A stretch of 64,000 nucleotides of DNA from Amycolatopsis jejuensis (GCF_000717335.1 NZ_JNYZ01000014.1:1-64000); one strand, 5' to 3'; numbered from the stretch's first letter, positions 1 to 8,841 are shown. The notes: generated from the sequence alone by a model not told the origin. Program-made: numbers and translations.

Positions 1-1
1 C

Positions 2-189
2 GCAGCAAGGAAGGTGGGCGCAGCAAGGAATGTGGGCGAGGAAGGTGGGCGGGGCAGGGAAGGTCGGCGGGGCAAGGAATGTGGGCGCAGCAAGGAAGGT
101 GGGCGCAGCAAGGAATGTGGGCGAGGAAGGTGGGCGGGGCAGGGAAGGTCGGCGGGGCAAGGAAAGTCGGCGGGGCAGGGGAGGTGGGC
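2..189. repeat. Nested G-rich tandem repeat (18-bp unit, 85-bp higher order)
   Basis: Eleven consecutive units of about 18 bp (type GCAGCAAGGAAGGTGGGC), two of them shortened to 13 bp. The order of unit variants 2-86 is repeated at 87-171, giving a higher-order period of 85 bp. All three forward frames stay open through it, so the ORFs here are by-products of composition. No start with a ribosome binding site is seen, and I do not call a gene. Confidence 0.85.
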
Positions 190-230
190 GAGGGTGGGTC
201 AGGGCATGGCGGAGCAGCCGAGCGGGGGGA

Positions 231-349
231 GTGAGGCGTTGCGGGGGGAAGTGAGGCGTTGCGAGGGGAAGTGAGGCGTTGCGAGGGGAAGTGAGGCGTT
301 GCGAGGGAAGATGAAGCGTTGCGGGGGAAGATGAAGCGTTGCAAGGGAG
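231..349. repeat. 20-bp tandem repeat, six units
   Basis: Six units of about 20 bp (type GTGAGGCGTTGCGAGGGGAA) in direct orientation. The last two carry a GATGAAGC variant. G/A-rich on the plus strand, with no coding signature. Confidence 0.85.
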
Positions 350-674
350 GAAGGCGGAGCGGACGTCGGCGCACTAGGGGCAGGCCGGTCACGGGGGCAG
401 GGTGAAGGCAGGGGAGGGCGAAGGCAGGGCAGGGCGAAGGCAGGGCAGGCAAAATCAGGGGTGGGCAAGAATTAGGGGTGCGCAAGGATGGGGCGGGGGC
501 AGGCGCGCGGAGGACTATACCGAGTGAAACGGGCAGACAGGGCAGGTGAGCCAGAAAAACGGCAGGCCAACGAAACGCCGAAAGCGAAACCGAGGCAAAT
601 GCAAGGAAAAGCGATTCCCGCGCCACGAGCGGGCCCGATGCGCGGGCTACCTCAACACAACAGGGAAACCCACC
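350..674. other. Gene-free stretch beyond the permease 3' end
   Basis: Positions 395-450 hold three or four imperfect copies of a GGGCGAAGGCAGGGCA-like unit. The remainder is unique. A weak dyad around 623-651 (CCCGCGC / GCGCGGG arms) could end permease transcription on the minus strand. No convincing gene. Confidence 0.4.
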
Positions 675-1886
675 TCAAGAAACCCGCCGCCGCAAGAAGT
701 ACGCGGTGGTGCCTACCGCCAGCACCAAGCAGCCACCGACGACGGACGACAGGGGCAGGCTGAACGCCAGCACCACGCACCCCACCAACCCCGTCACTGC
801 CACGGCCTTCGGGGCGGCGTTCTCGGTCCGGCTGAGCGTCAACGCAGCAGCATTTGCCACCGCGTAGTACGCAAGGACCGCAAACGACGAGAACCCGATC
901 GCGCCGCGGAGGTCGGTCGTTGTGGCCAGGATGGCGACCACTACCCCTACCGCCAGTTCCGCGCGGTGTGGCACCTCGAACCGCGGGTGTACGGCCGTGA
1001 GTGCGCGGGGGAGGTGACCGTCGCGGGCCATGGCCAAAGTAGTTCGCGAGACGCCCAATACCAGGGCCAGCAAGGAACCCAGCGCGGCCAGCGTCGCGCC
1101 TCCGCGCACGACCGGGGACAGCCACGGCGTCACTTCGGCAAGCGGGTCCGGGCTGGTGGCAAGGCGATCCGGCCCGAGGGTGACCAGCAGAACCACTGCG
1201 ATGACGGCGTACACCACGAGCGTGAGGCTCAGCGCGAGCGGGATCGCCCGGGGGATGGTGCGGGCGGGGTCGCGGACTTCTTCGCCCAGGGTGGCGAGGC
1301 GGGCGTAACCGGCGAAGGCGAAGAAGAGCAGACCGGCTGCTTCGAGGATGCCGTTGCCGTGAAAGGGAGTCCAGGAAACAGCAAAGCCCGCAGAAAAACC
1401 GGAAAAGGAGACGAGTGCAAGTACTGCAAGCGTAACACAAACGATCACCCGCGTGGCAAGGGCTGATCGTTGCACGCCGAGGTAGTTCACGCCGGTGACG
1501 ACAGCGATGACGCCGACTGCGAGCACGCTCCGCCAAGGCTGGCCGAGTCCGGGAGCGGCGTAGGCGACGACGGTCAACGTCATGGCTGCGCAGCTTGCCG
1601 TCTTGCCGGTGATGAAACCCCAACCCGCCAAGTATCCCCAGAATTCACCTAGCCGTGCGCGTCCGTACACGTAGGTGCCACCGGATTCCGGATACTGCGC
1701 CGCGAGCCGGGCGGACGACGTCGCGTTGCAGTAGGCGACCAGTGCGGCCACGGCGAGCGCTGGCAGCAGTCCGGACCCGGCTGCCTGCGCTGCCGGGGCG
1801 AAAGCGGCGAAGACGCCGGCGCCGATCATCGAGCCCAGGCCGATGAAAACGGCGTCGGTCAGGCCTAGTTTGCGGGCCAGTGGCAT
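675..1886 (-). CDS. APC-superfamily amino acid permease
   Basis: A 403-residue polytopic inner-membrane protein, the usual size for a 12-helix amino acid/polyamine/organocation transporter. The first helix carries the APC signature GLGSMIGAGVF near residues 16-26, where the unwound TM1 binds the substrate amino and carboxyl groups. The ATG at 1886 is chosen because AGGAGG lies just upstream at the right spacing; the reading frame continues further up, into the start of the divergent regulator gene. The substrate cannot be read from sequence. It is transcribed divergently from the GntR gene only 67 bp away, so both probably share a control region. Family is clear, specificity unknown. Confidence 0.88.
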   Translation of the reverse strand: MPLARKLGLTDAVFIGLGSMIGAGVFAAFAPAAQAAGSGLLPALAVAALVAYCNATSSARLAAQYPESGGTYVYGRARLGEFWGYLAGWGFITGKTASCAAMTLTVVAYAAPGLGQPWRSVLAVGVIAVVTGVNYLGVQRSALATRVIVCVTLAVLALVSFSGFSAGFAVSWTPFHGNGILEAAGLLFFAFAGYARLATLGEEVRDPARTIPRAIPLALSLTLVVYAVIAVVLLVTLGPDRLATSPDPLAEVTPWLSPVVRGGATLAALGSLLALVLGVSRTTLAMARDGHLPRALTAVHPRFEVPHRAELAVGVVVAILATTTDLRGAIGFSSFAVLAYYAVANAAALTLSRTENAAPKAVAVTGLVGCVVLAFSLPLSSVVGGCLVLAVGTTAYFLRRRVS

Positions 1887-1939
1887 CGCGAGTCCTCCTG
1901 TAGTCCTGGGACAGCGAACCATGAGACGCGCATCTGGCA

Positions 1940-1945
1940 TAGGGT
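1940..1945 (+). promoter_or_regulatory. Candidate -10 box of a leaderless gntR transcript
   Basis: TAGGGT (TANNNT type) lies 8 nt before the GTG at 1954, so transcription would begin at or next to the start codon. This supports 1954 rather than the upstream in-frame ATG at 1921. The 67-bp gap to the divergent permease is the likely operator region; no perfect palindrome is visible in it. Confidence 0.5.
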
Positions 1946-1953
1946 CGAGTCTC

Positions 1954-2739
1954 GTGCCCACGTTTTCACGACTGTCCGCCGACGGACCCGTCCGCGACGG
2001 CATTCCCGACCACGGCCGTGTACCGCGCTACTACGCCGTGAAGGTCGAGCTGTTGACCGTGATCGCCGAGCTGGGCGAAGGCAGCGCCTTACCCACCGAA
2101 CGCGAGCTGTGCGAGCGCTTCGAGGTGTCGCGCGCGACAGTGCGGCAGGCGGTGAGCGAGTTGGTCCTCGAAGGCAGGTTGTCGCGTCGGCAGGGCAGTG
2201 GTACGTACGTCGCCGCGCCTAAGCTCGTACAGCCTCTCGCGCTCGTCAGCTACACCGAAGGCCTACGCAGGCAAGGTATCCGTCCTGGCCGCACGCTCAT
2301 CACCCTCGAGCGCCGCGCAGCGGGTCCCGCGTTGGCTGTCGACCTCCAGATCGACCAGTCCGCCGAGGTGATCCACCTCGAACGCGTGCTGCACGCCGAC
2401 GATGAACGCGTCGGCCTCGAATCGACGTACCTGCGTGCCGACCAATTCCCGACGCTCCCCGAGGCGTTCGACCCGGAGCAGTCGCTGTACGCCTACCTGC
2501 GCGACGAGCTGGGCGTGGTGTTCGACGGCGCCGAGGAACGCGTCGAAACAGTGCTCGCGACACCCCGCGAAGCGCTGCTCATCGGTACGAATCCGGCGTT
2601 GCCGATGCTGCTCATGCACCGGGTTTCGTGGGGTCCGGACGGCAAGCCGTTCGAACGCGTCCGCTCGCTCTTCCGCGGGGACCGGCTGAGCTTCGTCACG
2701 CGCCTGGGGCGGACAGAGCAAGAGATAACAGAACGGTAA
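1954..2739 (+). CDS. GntR/HutC-family regulator of the phosphonate operon
   Basis: 261 residues. An N-terminal winged helix-turn-helix (about residues 25-90, with the GntR signature LPTERELCERFEVSRATVRQ) is followed by a UTRA ligand-binding domain (about 105-250), which defines the HutC subfamily. It is the first plus-strand gene ahead of six phosphonate genes, and GntR/UTRA proteins of this kind commonly repress 2-aminoethylphosphonate operons. The simplest reading is a repressor released by an aminophosphonate. Start at GTG 1954 is supported by a -10 hexamer 8 nt upstream. Control of the divergent permease is possible but unproven. Confidence 0.85.
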   Translation: MPTFSRLSADGPVRDGIPDHGRVPRYYAVKVELLTVIAELGEGSALPTERELCERFEVSRATVRQAVSELVLEGRLSRRQGSGTYVAAPKLVQPLALVSYTEGLRRQGIRPGRTLITLERRAAGPALAVDLQIDQSAEVIHLERVLHADDERVGLESTYLRADQFPTLPEAFDPEQSLYAYLRDELGVVFDGAEERVETVLATPREALLIGTNPALPMLLMHRVSWGPDGKPFERVRSLFRGDRLSFVTRLGRTEQEITER

Positions 2740-2827
2740 CTCATCCGGTCCAATATTCCAGGCCGATTCACCGGGCGTTCCCGGTCCGGACAGGCTCCGT
2801 TGACGGCAAACAGCGACCGTTGCGGCC

Positions 2828-3940
2828 GTGCGAATCCTCATCGTGGGCGGCGGCGTGCTCGGCACCCTGCACGCCTGGCAAGCTGTGGAACGGGGACACG
2901 ACGTCCTCCAGCTGGAACGCGAACCCGAAGCGCGCGGAGCGTCTGTACGCAACTTCGGGCTCGTCTGGGTCAGCGGGCGCGCTGCTGGGCCGGAGCTGGC
3001 GACGGCCGTGCGCGCGCGGCAACTGTGGGAGCAGATCGGGAAACGCGTGCCTGCGCTGGGTTTTCGACCCAACGGCTCGCTCACTGTGGTCCGTACGGAC
3101 GCGGAACTGGCTGTCGCGCACGAAGTCGTCGCAGCTGCCGATGAACGCGGCTTCAAACTCCTCGACGCCCACGAGACCCGCAAGCTGAACCCGGCGCTTC
3201 GCGGTGACTTCGCCGGAGCGCTGTGGTGTGAACGCGACGCGGCGGTCGAGCCACGTACCGCCCAGCCCGCGTTACGCGAAGTCCTTGCCACGACTGGACG
3301 TTACCGCTGGCTGCCCGGCCGCGAGGTGCGAAACCTGACCGCGACCGGGGTCGTCGACGATCACGGCGAACGGCACGAGGGTGACGTCGTGCTGGTCTGC
3401 ACGGGGGCTTGGCTCGGCGGGCTCGTCCGCGAGATCGCGGGGGAGATTCCGGTACGGCGGGTCCGGCTGCAGATGGCGCAGACCGAACCGCTCGGCGAAC
3501 CGTTGCCCACCAGCGTTGCGGACGGCGACAGTTTCCGGTATTACCCGGCTTACCGCGGCGCCGCCCTCGATGCGCTCAACGAAAGCCAGCCACAGAGCGA
3601 AATCGCTGCGCAGAACGCCATGCAACTGCTGATGGTCCAACGCAAAGACGGTTCACTCACTATCGGCGACACACACGAGTATACCCAGCCGTTTCCCTTT
3701 GACGTCAACGAAGACCCGTATGAGCACCTCAAGAAGGTCGCAACAGCATTGCTCGGCCGTCCGCTGCCACGGATCCGGCGGCGCTGGGCAGGCGTGTACG
3801 CGCAGGCGACCGACCCGGCGGCAATTGTGCACCGAGAACGCTTGTCCGACAACGCTTTCCTCATCACCGGCCCAGGCGGCCGAGGCATGACCTGCTCGCC
3901 CGCGATCGCCGAGGACACCGTCAAGGAGCTGGGATTATGA
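2828..3940 (+). CDS. FAD-dependent oxidoreductase of phosphonate cluster (TIGR03364-like)
   Basis: 370 residues of the DAO/glycine-oxidase fold. The N-terminus begins directly with the Rossmann dinucleotide motif VGGGVLG (residues 6-12), followed by the acidic end of beta-2 (LERE). A C-terminal GPGGRGMT segment closes the FAD site. Members of this clade sit next to phosphonatase-like hydrolases; from memory, a characterised relative oxidises N-methyl-2-aminoethylphosphonate to phosphonoacetaldehyde, which fits this context. GTG start with no strong ribosome binding site. An 88-bp gap separates it from gntR, and it overlaps the next gene by ATGA. Family and neighbourhood are firm; the exact amine substrate is inferred. 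Confidence 0.82.
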   Translation: MRILIVGGGVLGTLHAWQAVERGHDVLQLEREPEARGASVRNFGLVWVSGRAAGPELATAVRARQLWEQIGKRVPALGFRPNGSLTVVRTDAELAVAHEVVAAADERGFKLLDAHETRKLNPALRGDFAGALWCERDAAVEPRTAQPALREVLATTGRYRWLPGREVRNLTATGVVDDHGERHEGDVVLVCTGAWLGGLVREIAGEIPVRRVRLQMAQTEPLGEPLPTSVADGDSFRYYPAYRGAALDALNESQPQSEIAAQNAMQLLMVQRKDGSLTIGDTHEYTQPFPFDVNEDPYEHLKKVATALLGRPLPRIRRRWAGVYAQATDPAAIVHRERLSDNAFLITGPGGRGMTCSPAIAEDTVKELGL

Positions 3941-4596
3941 CCACCGAACTCGTCGTACTCGACATGGCCGGCACCACCGTCGCGGACGATGGCCTGGTCG
4001 AACGGGCTTTCACCGAAGCCATCGGAGGAGGAGTGTCCGAAGAGGACCTGCCCAAGATGCTCGACTACGTCCGGGAAACCATGGGCCAGTCGAAAATCAC
4101 TGTGTTCCGCGCCCTGCTACCCGAAGACCGCGCCCAGCGTGCAAACGCCGAATTCGAAAGCGCGTACGGACGTCTCGTCGTCGCAGGGGAGTGCACGCCG
4201 ATCCCCGGCGCCGAAGAAACGATCCGCAGCCTGCGTGACCAAGGCGCACGCGTCGCGTTCACCACCGGCTTCGCCCCGACAACCCAGCGCGCGCTGCTCG
4301 AAGCGCTCGGCTGGGAAGACCTCGCCGACCTCGCGCTCGCGCCCGGCGAAGGCGTGCGCGGCCGTCCGTACCCCGACCTCGTGCTGGCCGCTGCGCTTCA
4401 ACTGCAAGTCAGCGACGTACGCAACATCGCCGTCGTAGGTGACACACCGTCCGACGTACGCACTGGTCTCGCCGCCGGTGCCGGGTTCGTCGCGGGCGTG
4501 CTCACCGGCGCGGGCAGCCGGGCCGACCTCGAAGGCGCCGGTGCCACCCACGTGCTTGATTCCGTCCGCGACCTCGAAGGAGCCATCCAGTCATGA
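3937..4596 (+). CDS. Phosphonatase-like HAD hydrolase (PhnX-related)
   Basis: 219 residues. The catalytic loop reads DMAGTT with Asp9 as expected nucleophile; Ala replaces the second Asp of ordinary HAD enzymes, as in phosphonoacetaldehyde hydrolase. Lys53 in the segment MGQSK falls where PhnX has its Schiff-base lysine, so hydrolysis of phosphonoacetaldehyde to acetaldehyde and phosphate is plausible. HAD motif IV is seen as GDTPSDVRTG. It overlaps both neighbours by ATGA, indicating translational coupling. It matches the shorter PhnX-like family that co-occurs with the FAD oxidoreductase. Substrate is inferred from residues and context. Confidence 0.82.
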   Translation: MTTELVVLDMAGTTVADDGLVERAFTEAIGGGVSEEDLPKMLDYVRETMGQSKITVFRALLPEDRAQRANAEFESAYGRLVVAGECTPIPGAEETIRSLRDQGARVAFTTGFAPTTQRALLEALGWEDLADLALAPGEGVRGRPYPDLVLAAALQLQVSDVRNIAVVGDTPSDVRTGLAAGAGFVAGVLTGAGSRADLEGAGATHVLDSVRDLEGAIQS

Positions 4597-5612
4597 AGAT
4601 TTGGAAAGCGACCGTCCTCGCCACCCTCGCGCTCCTGCTGTCCGCATGCGGCGGTACGGCGGGCGGTTCGTCCGGCGACCAGACCGTCACCGTGTACACC
4701 GCGGACGGCCTCGAAGACTGGTACACCGCCCGCTTCGCCGAGTTCAAACAGCAGACCGGGATCACCGTGCAGGCGGTGACAGCCGGGTCCGCGGAGGTCG
4801 TTTCGCGCGTCAGCAAGGAAAAAGCCAACACTCAGGCTGACGTCCTGGTCACGCTGCCGCCCTTCGTGCAGCAGGCGGCAAAGGAAGGCCTGCTCACGGC
4901 GTCCACCCCGAAGGGCGCCGACCAGGTACCCGCAGCGCAGAAAGACCCGCAGGGCCGCTATTTCGCGCTGATGAACAACTATCTCAGCTTCATCCACAAC
5001 GCCGCCCAACCTGCGCCGAAGACGTGGAACGACCTGCTCGACCCGCGCTACCGCGGCCGTCTCCAGTACTCCACGCCGGGCGAGGCAGGCGACGGTACCG
5101 CGGTGCTGCTGCAGGCCCAGCACGTGCTCGGCGACCAGGGCGCGCTCGACTACCTGGGCAAACTGCAGGCGAACAACGTCGGCCCGTCGTCGTCCACCGG
5201 GAAGCTGCAGCCGAAGGTCGCCAAGGGCGAGTTGCTCGTGGCCAACGGCGACCTGCAGATGAACCTCGCCGAGATCGACAAGAGCGGCGGGTTCTCGGTG
5301 TTCTTCCCGGCCGACGCGCAGGGTCGCCGGTCCACCTTCGCGCTGCCGTACTACGCCGGTCTCGTCGCGAACGCACCGCACTCCGGCAACGGACGAAAGC
5401 TGCTAGACTTCTTGTTCTCCCCGGAAACCCAAACCAAGACCAGCGACGCGTACGGCATCCCGGCCCGTTCGGACGTAAAACCGCAAGGTCCGAAGGCGGA
5501 AAAGCTCACCGCGGCGATGTCCGGCGTCGACGTCTGGAACCCCGACTGGAACGCGGTTCTCGCTCGGCTCGACGCCGACCTCGCCGCCTACCGGAAAGCC
5601 ACCGGACAATGA
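4593..5612 (+). CDS. phnS: 2-aminoethylphosphonate ABC transporter, binding lipoprotein (PhnS-type)
   Basis: 339 residues. A lipoprotein signal of about 18 residues ends in LLLSAC with Cys19 as lipidation site, followed by a Gly/Ser linker and a type II periplasmic-binding fold opening with VTVYTADG. This matches the iron/thiamine/AEP-binding subfamily. It would capture aminophosphonate outside the membrane and deliver it to the permeases encoded just downstream. ATGA overlaps at both ends place it inside one translation-coupled operon. Confidence 0.83.
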   Translation: MKIWKATVLATLALLLSACGGTAGGSSGDQTVTVYTADGLEDWYTARFAEFKQQTGITVQAVTAGSAEVVSRVSKEKANTQADVLVTLPPFVQQAAKEGLLTASTPKGADQVPAAQKDPQGRYFALMNNYLSFIHNAAQPAPKTWNDLLDPRYRGRLQYSTPGEAGDGTAVLLQAQHVLGDQGALDYLGKLQANNVGPSSSTGKLQPKVAKGELLVANGDLQMNLAEIDKSGGFSVFFPADAQGRRSTFALPYYAGLVANAPHSGNGRKLLDFLFSPETQTKTSDAYGIPARSDVKPQGPKAEKLTAAMSGVDVWNPDWNAVLARLDADLAAYRKATGQ

Positions 5613-6673
5613 CCCCGGCCGTCGAATTCCGGGGTGTCTCCGTCCACTTCGGACCGACCCAGGCGCTGGCGCCGCTCGATCTCACCGTCGCCCGCGGCGA
5701 AACTCTGGCCCTGCTGGGTCCGTCCGGCTCCGGCAAGTCGACCGCGCTCAAGGCACTCGCCGGGTTCGTCCGGCCGAGCGCCGGGCGCGTGCTGCTCGAC
5801 GGCCAGGACGTCACCGACCTGCCGCCGCACCGCCGCGGACTTGGCGTGGTGGTGCAGAGTTATGCGCTGTTCCCGCACCAGCGCGTGGCGGACAACGTCG
5901 CGTTCGGCCTGCGAGCGCGCCGGATGCGCCGCGCGGACGTGACGCGGCGGGTCGGTGAGGTGCTGGACCTGGTCGACATGAGTGCGTACGCGCGACGGTT
6001 TCCGCGCGAGCTGTCCGGCGGGCAGCAGCAGCGGGTCGCGCTGGCACGCGCGCTGGCGATCCGTCCGTCCGTGCTGCTGCTCGACGAGCCACTGTCCGCA
6101 TTGGACGCTTCGTTGCGCGAGGACATGGTCGCCGAACTGCTGCGATTGCGCGCCGAACTGCCGGACACGACGCTGATCTACGTCACCCACGACCAGGGCG
6201 AAGCCCTCGCGCTCGCCGACCGGATCGGCGTCCTGCGCGACTCCCGGCTGGTCGAAATCGGTCCGTGCGAACAGCTTTACCGCCGTCCGGCCAGCGAGTT
6301 CACCGCGAGCTTCCTCGGTGCGGCCAACCTGATCCCGGTCGAGCTCGTGCGCGCGAACGGGACAGTCGCGACGGTCCGGCTGGCCGGACGGGAGCTGGCC
6401 GCCGAACCGTCCGGACCGCTCGAACCGGAGCGGCCGGTGGCGCTCGGCGTGCGGCCGCACCGGATTTCGGTCGGCGAACCGGGGCCGGAGACCTTCCCGG
6501 CGCTCGTGCGCGGGGTACAGTGGCGAGGTACCGGATACCGGCTCGACCTGCGGCTCACCGACGGTGCCTTCGACATTCGCGCTGAAGTGCCGGACACTGC
6601 CGGGCTGCCCGCGGTCGGCGATCGCGTCGGAGTGTCCATTCCGGACGGTTGCCCGCTGGTGGGAGTCGGATGA
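5609..6673 (+). CDS. phnT: 2-aminoethylphosphonate ABC transporter, ATPase (PhnT-type)
   Basis: 354 residues. Walker A is GPSGSGKST, the signature LSGGQQQRVALARAL, Walker B LLLDEPLSALD and the switch histidine VTHDQ, in that order across the first ~230 residues. A C-terminal TOBE-like beta domain is typical of importers that regulate or dock through it. The ATG at 5609 overlaps the previous stop (ATGA); the open frame extends further upstream only as a shadow of phnS. Energises uptake through the two permeases. Confidence 0.86.
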   Translation: MTPAVEFRGVSVHFGPTQALAPLDLTVARGETLALLGPSGSGKSTALKALAGFVRPSAGRVLLDGQDVTDLPPHRRGLGVVVQSYALFPHQRVADNVAFGLRARRMRRADVTRRVGEVLDLVDMSAYARRFPRELSGGQQQRVALARALAIRPSVLLLDEPLSALDASLREDMVAELLRLRAELPDTTLIYVTHDQGEALALADRIGVLRDSRLVEIGPCEQLYRRPASEFTASFLGAANLIPVELVRANGTVATVRLAGRELAAEPSGPLEPERPVALGVRPHRISVGEPGPETFPALVRGVQWRGTGYRLDLRLTDGAFDIRAEVPDTAGLPAVGDRVGVSIPDGCPLVGVG

Positions 6674-7509
6674 CCAGCCTCGCCGCCGGTACCGTTTCCC
6701 CGGCCCGCCACTACCGGATCGGCTGGCTGCTGCCACCCGCCATCGTGGTGGCCGGATTCTTCGGCTACCCGCTGGTACTGGTGGTCATGCAGTCCTTCAC
6801 CGCGCCGGACGGCAGGTTCGGGCTGTCCGTGTGGACGGACGTGCTGTTGTCCCCGGAATTCGGCCGTGCGGTGTGGCAGACTGTGTTGCTGGCCTTGGGT
6901 TCTACCGTCGGCTGTGTGCTGCTCGGTGGTTTCCTCGCGCTGGTCGTCGCATTCGTCCCGTTCCCTGGCGCGACGCTGCTGGCCCGCTTGGTGGACACGG
7001 TCCTCGCGTTCCCGTCGTTCCTGATCGCCCTGGCATTCACGTTCCTCTACGGCGGCGCGGGCGTGTTCGGCACGGCCGGGTTCCTGTACTCGCCGTGGGG
7101 CGTGCTGCTGGCCGAAATCACGTTCTACACGCCATTCGTGATGCGACCGGCACTCGCCGCGTTCGGCCAGGTCCCGGCGGCGCAGCTGGAGGTGGCCGCG
7201 AGCCTTGGCGCCCGTCCGGGACGCGTGTGGTGGCGGGTCCTGCTGCCGGAAGCGTGGCCGTCGCTCGCGTCCGGGGCGTGCCTGGTGCTGCTGCTGACGA
7301 TGAACGAGTTCGGCATCGTGCTTTTCCTTGGTGCCAAAGGGGTTTCGACGTTGCCGATGCTGGTGTACGGCAAGGGCATCGTCACCTTTGATTTCCCGTC
7401 CGCGTCCGTGGTCGCGGTGGTGAACGTGGTGCTGTCGCTGGCGCTCTACACGGTGTACCGGCGCGTGGCCGGGGGAGGAGGACGGCGTGCTGCTGTGGAC
7501 CAGACGTAG
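6670..7509 (+). CDS. phnU: 2-aminoethylphosphonate ABC transporter permease (PhnU-type)
   Basis: 279 residues with about six membrane spans and a cytoplasmic EAA-like loop (EVAASLGARPGRVWWRVLLP) that docks on the ATPase. The ATG at 6670 overlaps the phnT stop. The last 23 bp overlap the next permease gene, whose ribosome binding site lies within this one, so the two subunits are probably made in equal amounts. Confidence 0.83.
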   Translation: MTSLAAGTVSPARHYRIGWLLPPAIVVAGFFGYPLVLVVMQSFTAPDGRFGLSVWTDVLLSPEFGRAVWQTVLLALGSTVGCVLLGGFLALVVAFVPFPGATLLARLVDTVLAFPSFLIALAFTFLYGGAGVFGTAGFLYSPWGVLLAEITFYTPFVMRPALAAFGQVPAAQLEVAASLGARPGRVWWRVLLPEAWPSLASGACLVLLLTMNEFGIVLFLGAKGVSTLPMLVYGKGIVTFDFPSASVVAVVNVVLSLALYTVYRRVAGGGGRRAAVDQT

Positions 7510-8284
7510 CCGGATGCTGGTGTGGCTGGTGTTCGGCGTGGTGTTCCTGGGGGTGGTGGCCGCGCCGCTGGTGATGATCGTGCTGGCGTCGTTCGCCGGG
7601 CACTGGACGGGCGTGCTGCCCGGCGGGCTGACCGGGGCGAACTACGTGCAGGCGCTGTCCGGCGAGACGTTCGCGAGCCTGTCGGTGAGCGTGCAGACCG
7701 GCGTGATCACCTCGCTGGCCGCGGTGCTGCTCGGGACCTGGGCTGCGCTGGCTGTCGACCATGCGCCGCCGCGGGTGCGCCGGATTGCGGATTCGGTGTT
7801 CCACCTGCCGATCGCGGTGCCATCGGTGGTGCTGGGGCTGGCGTTGCTCGTGGCGTTCAGCCGTCCGCCGCTGGCGTTCAACGGAACTCGCTGGATTGTG
7901 CTCGCTGGACACCTGATGATTCTGCTGCCCTTCGCGTACAGAACGGTTTCCGCTGCGCTGCACCGCGTTGACCCGCTGCTGGCGCAGGCCGCGGCGAGCC
8001 TCGGCGCTCGCCCGCTGCGGGTACTGCTGCGAGTCCGGTTGCCGGTGTTGCTGCCCGCAATGTCGGCTTCGGCCGGTTTGGCGCTGGCGATGTCGATGGG
8101 CGAGCTGGGCGCGACGATGATGCTGTACCCACCGGACTGGCGCACGCTCCCGGCGACCATTTTCTCCCTGACCGACCGTGGACAGGTTTTCCTCGCCTCG
8201 GCCAGTACGGTGCTGTTGCTGGTGGTGACGTTGGCAGGAGTGGTGCTGCTGGGGCTGGTGCGGGGCCGGGCTTCCGTGCGGTGA
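7487..8284 (+). CDS. phnV: 2-aminoethylphosphonate ABC transporter permease (PhnV-type)
   Basis: 265 residues with about six membrane spans and the second EAA-type loop (QAAASLGARPLRVLLRVRLP). The GTG at 7487 is preceded by GGAGGAGG inside the end of phnU. It forms the heterodimeric channel with the preceding permease. Last gene of the phosphonate operon; a separate ECF-like promoter begins 20 bp after its stop. Confidence 0.83.
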   Translation: MLLWTRRSRMLVWLVFGVVFLGVVAAPLVMIVLASFAGHWTGVLPGGLTGANYVQALSGETFASLSVSVQTGVITSLAAVLLGTWAALAVDHAPPRVRRIADSVFHLPIAVPSVVLGLALLVAFSRPPLAFNGTRWIVLAGHLMILLPFAYRTVSAALHRVDPLLAQAAASLGARPLRVLLRVRLPVLLPAMSASAGLALAMSMGELGATMMLYPPDWRTLPATIFSLTDRGQVFLASASTVLLLVVTLAGVVLLGLVRGRASVR

Positions 8285-8303
8285 AATTCCCGCCGGGTCC
8301 GCA

Positions 8304-8330
8304 TGCAACCTCCGGCGCGTCGATTCCGTC
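8304..8330 (+). promoter_or_regulatory. Candidate ECF-sigma promoter of lipoprotein gene 1
   Basis: TGCAACC (8304-8310) and CGTC (8327-8330) are separated by 16 nt, a layout typical of ECF sigma factors. The ATG follows 8 nt after CGTC, so the message should be leaderless. The same two boxes with the same 8-nt distance recur before the paralogous gene. Confidence 0.55.
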
Positions 8331-8338
8331 CGCGAGGT

Positions 8339-8833
8339 ATGCGGACAACAGGGAAAATCCTGGGAGCGAGCGCGCTGCTGCTGGCGGTGGCGGCGTGCGG
8401 GGCGAAGGGGACGCCGGTTTCGTCCTCCCCGTCAACAACGCCGACAACGCCGACAACGCCCACGTCGGTCTCGGCGCCCCCGCCGGTGGCTTCTGCGCCA
8501 CCGAAATCCCGGCCGACACAAGGGGTACCGCCGGGCGACACCGCGCCTGCGGCAGGTCAGATCGACGCTTCGGCGATGCCCGCGGGATATCCGCACGACG
8601 TCACGCTCGCCGAAGGTGGTGCAGTGGTGGTGATCCAGGCGGAGGAAGGCGGATGCGACCACCTCAGCGCGAAGGCCGGGACGCAGACGGCGAAGGAGGT
8701 CGTCGTTCTCGTGACGCTCACCAAGGCACCCCACGGCCAGATGTGCCCGATGCACATCCGCGAGGTTTCGCTGCCCGTACGGCTTTCCGAACCGCTCGGC
8801 GGACGCCAGCTCATGCTGCGGCCGGGTCCGTGA
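8339..8833 (+). CDS. Secreted lipoprotein of unknown function, paralogue 1
   Basis: 164 residues. A lipoprotein signal ending LLLAVAAC (Cys20) is followed by a Pro/Thr/Ser-rich linker to about residue 65 and a small globular domain holding EEGGC and GQMC motifs, two cysteines that may pair. It is clearly homologous to the next gene over the whole C-terminal domain. ATG 8339 is preferred because it gives a normal-length signal and sits at the expected start of a leaderless ECF transcript; ATG 8303 is an alternative. No known family recognised. Probably surface-exposed and under envelope-stress-type control. Confidence 0.72.
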   Translation: MRTTGKILGASALLLAVAACGAKGTPVSSSPSTTPTTPTTPTSVSAPPPVASAPPKSRPTQGVPPGDTAPAAGQIDASAMPAGYPHDVTLAEGGAVVVIQAEEGGCDHLSAKAGTQTAKEVVVLVTLTKAPHGQMCPMHIREVSLPVRLSEPLGGRQLMLRPGP

Positions 8834-8841
8834 AGATCGCG

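Noticed and set aside
14..468. Small Gly/Arg-rich ORFs in the first 0.5 kb
   Set aside because: Produced by 18- and 20-bp tandem repeats; no start signals and no domain.
2750..2770. GntR operator around GTCCAATATTCC
   Set aside because: Only the central AATATT is symmetric; flanks do not pair, so it was not called.
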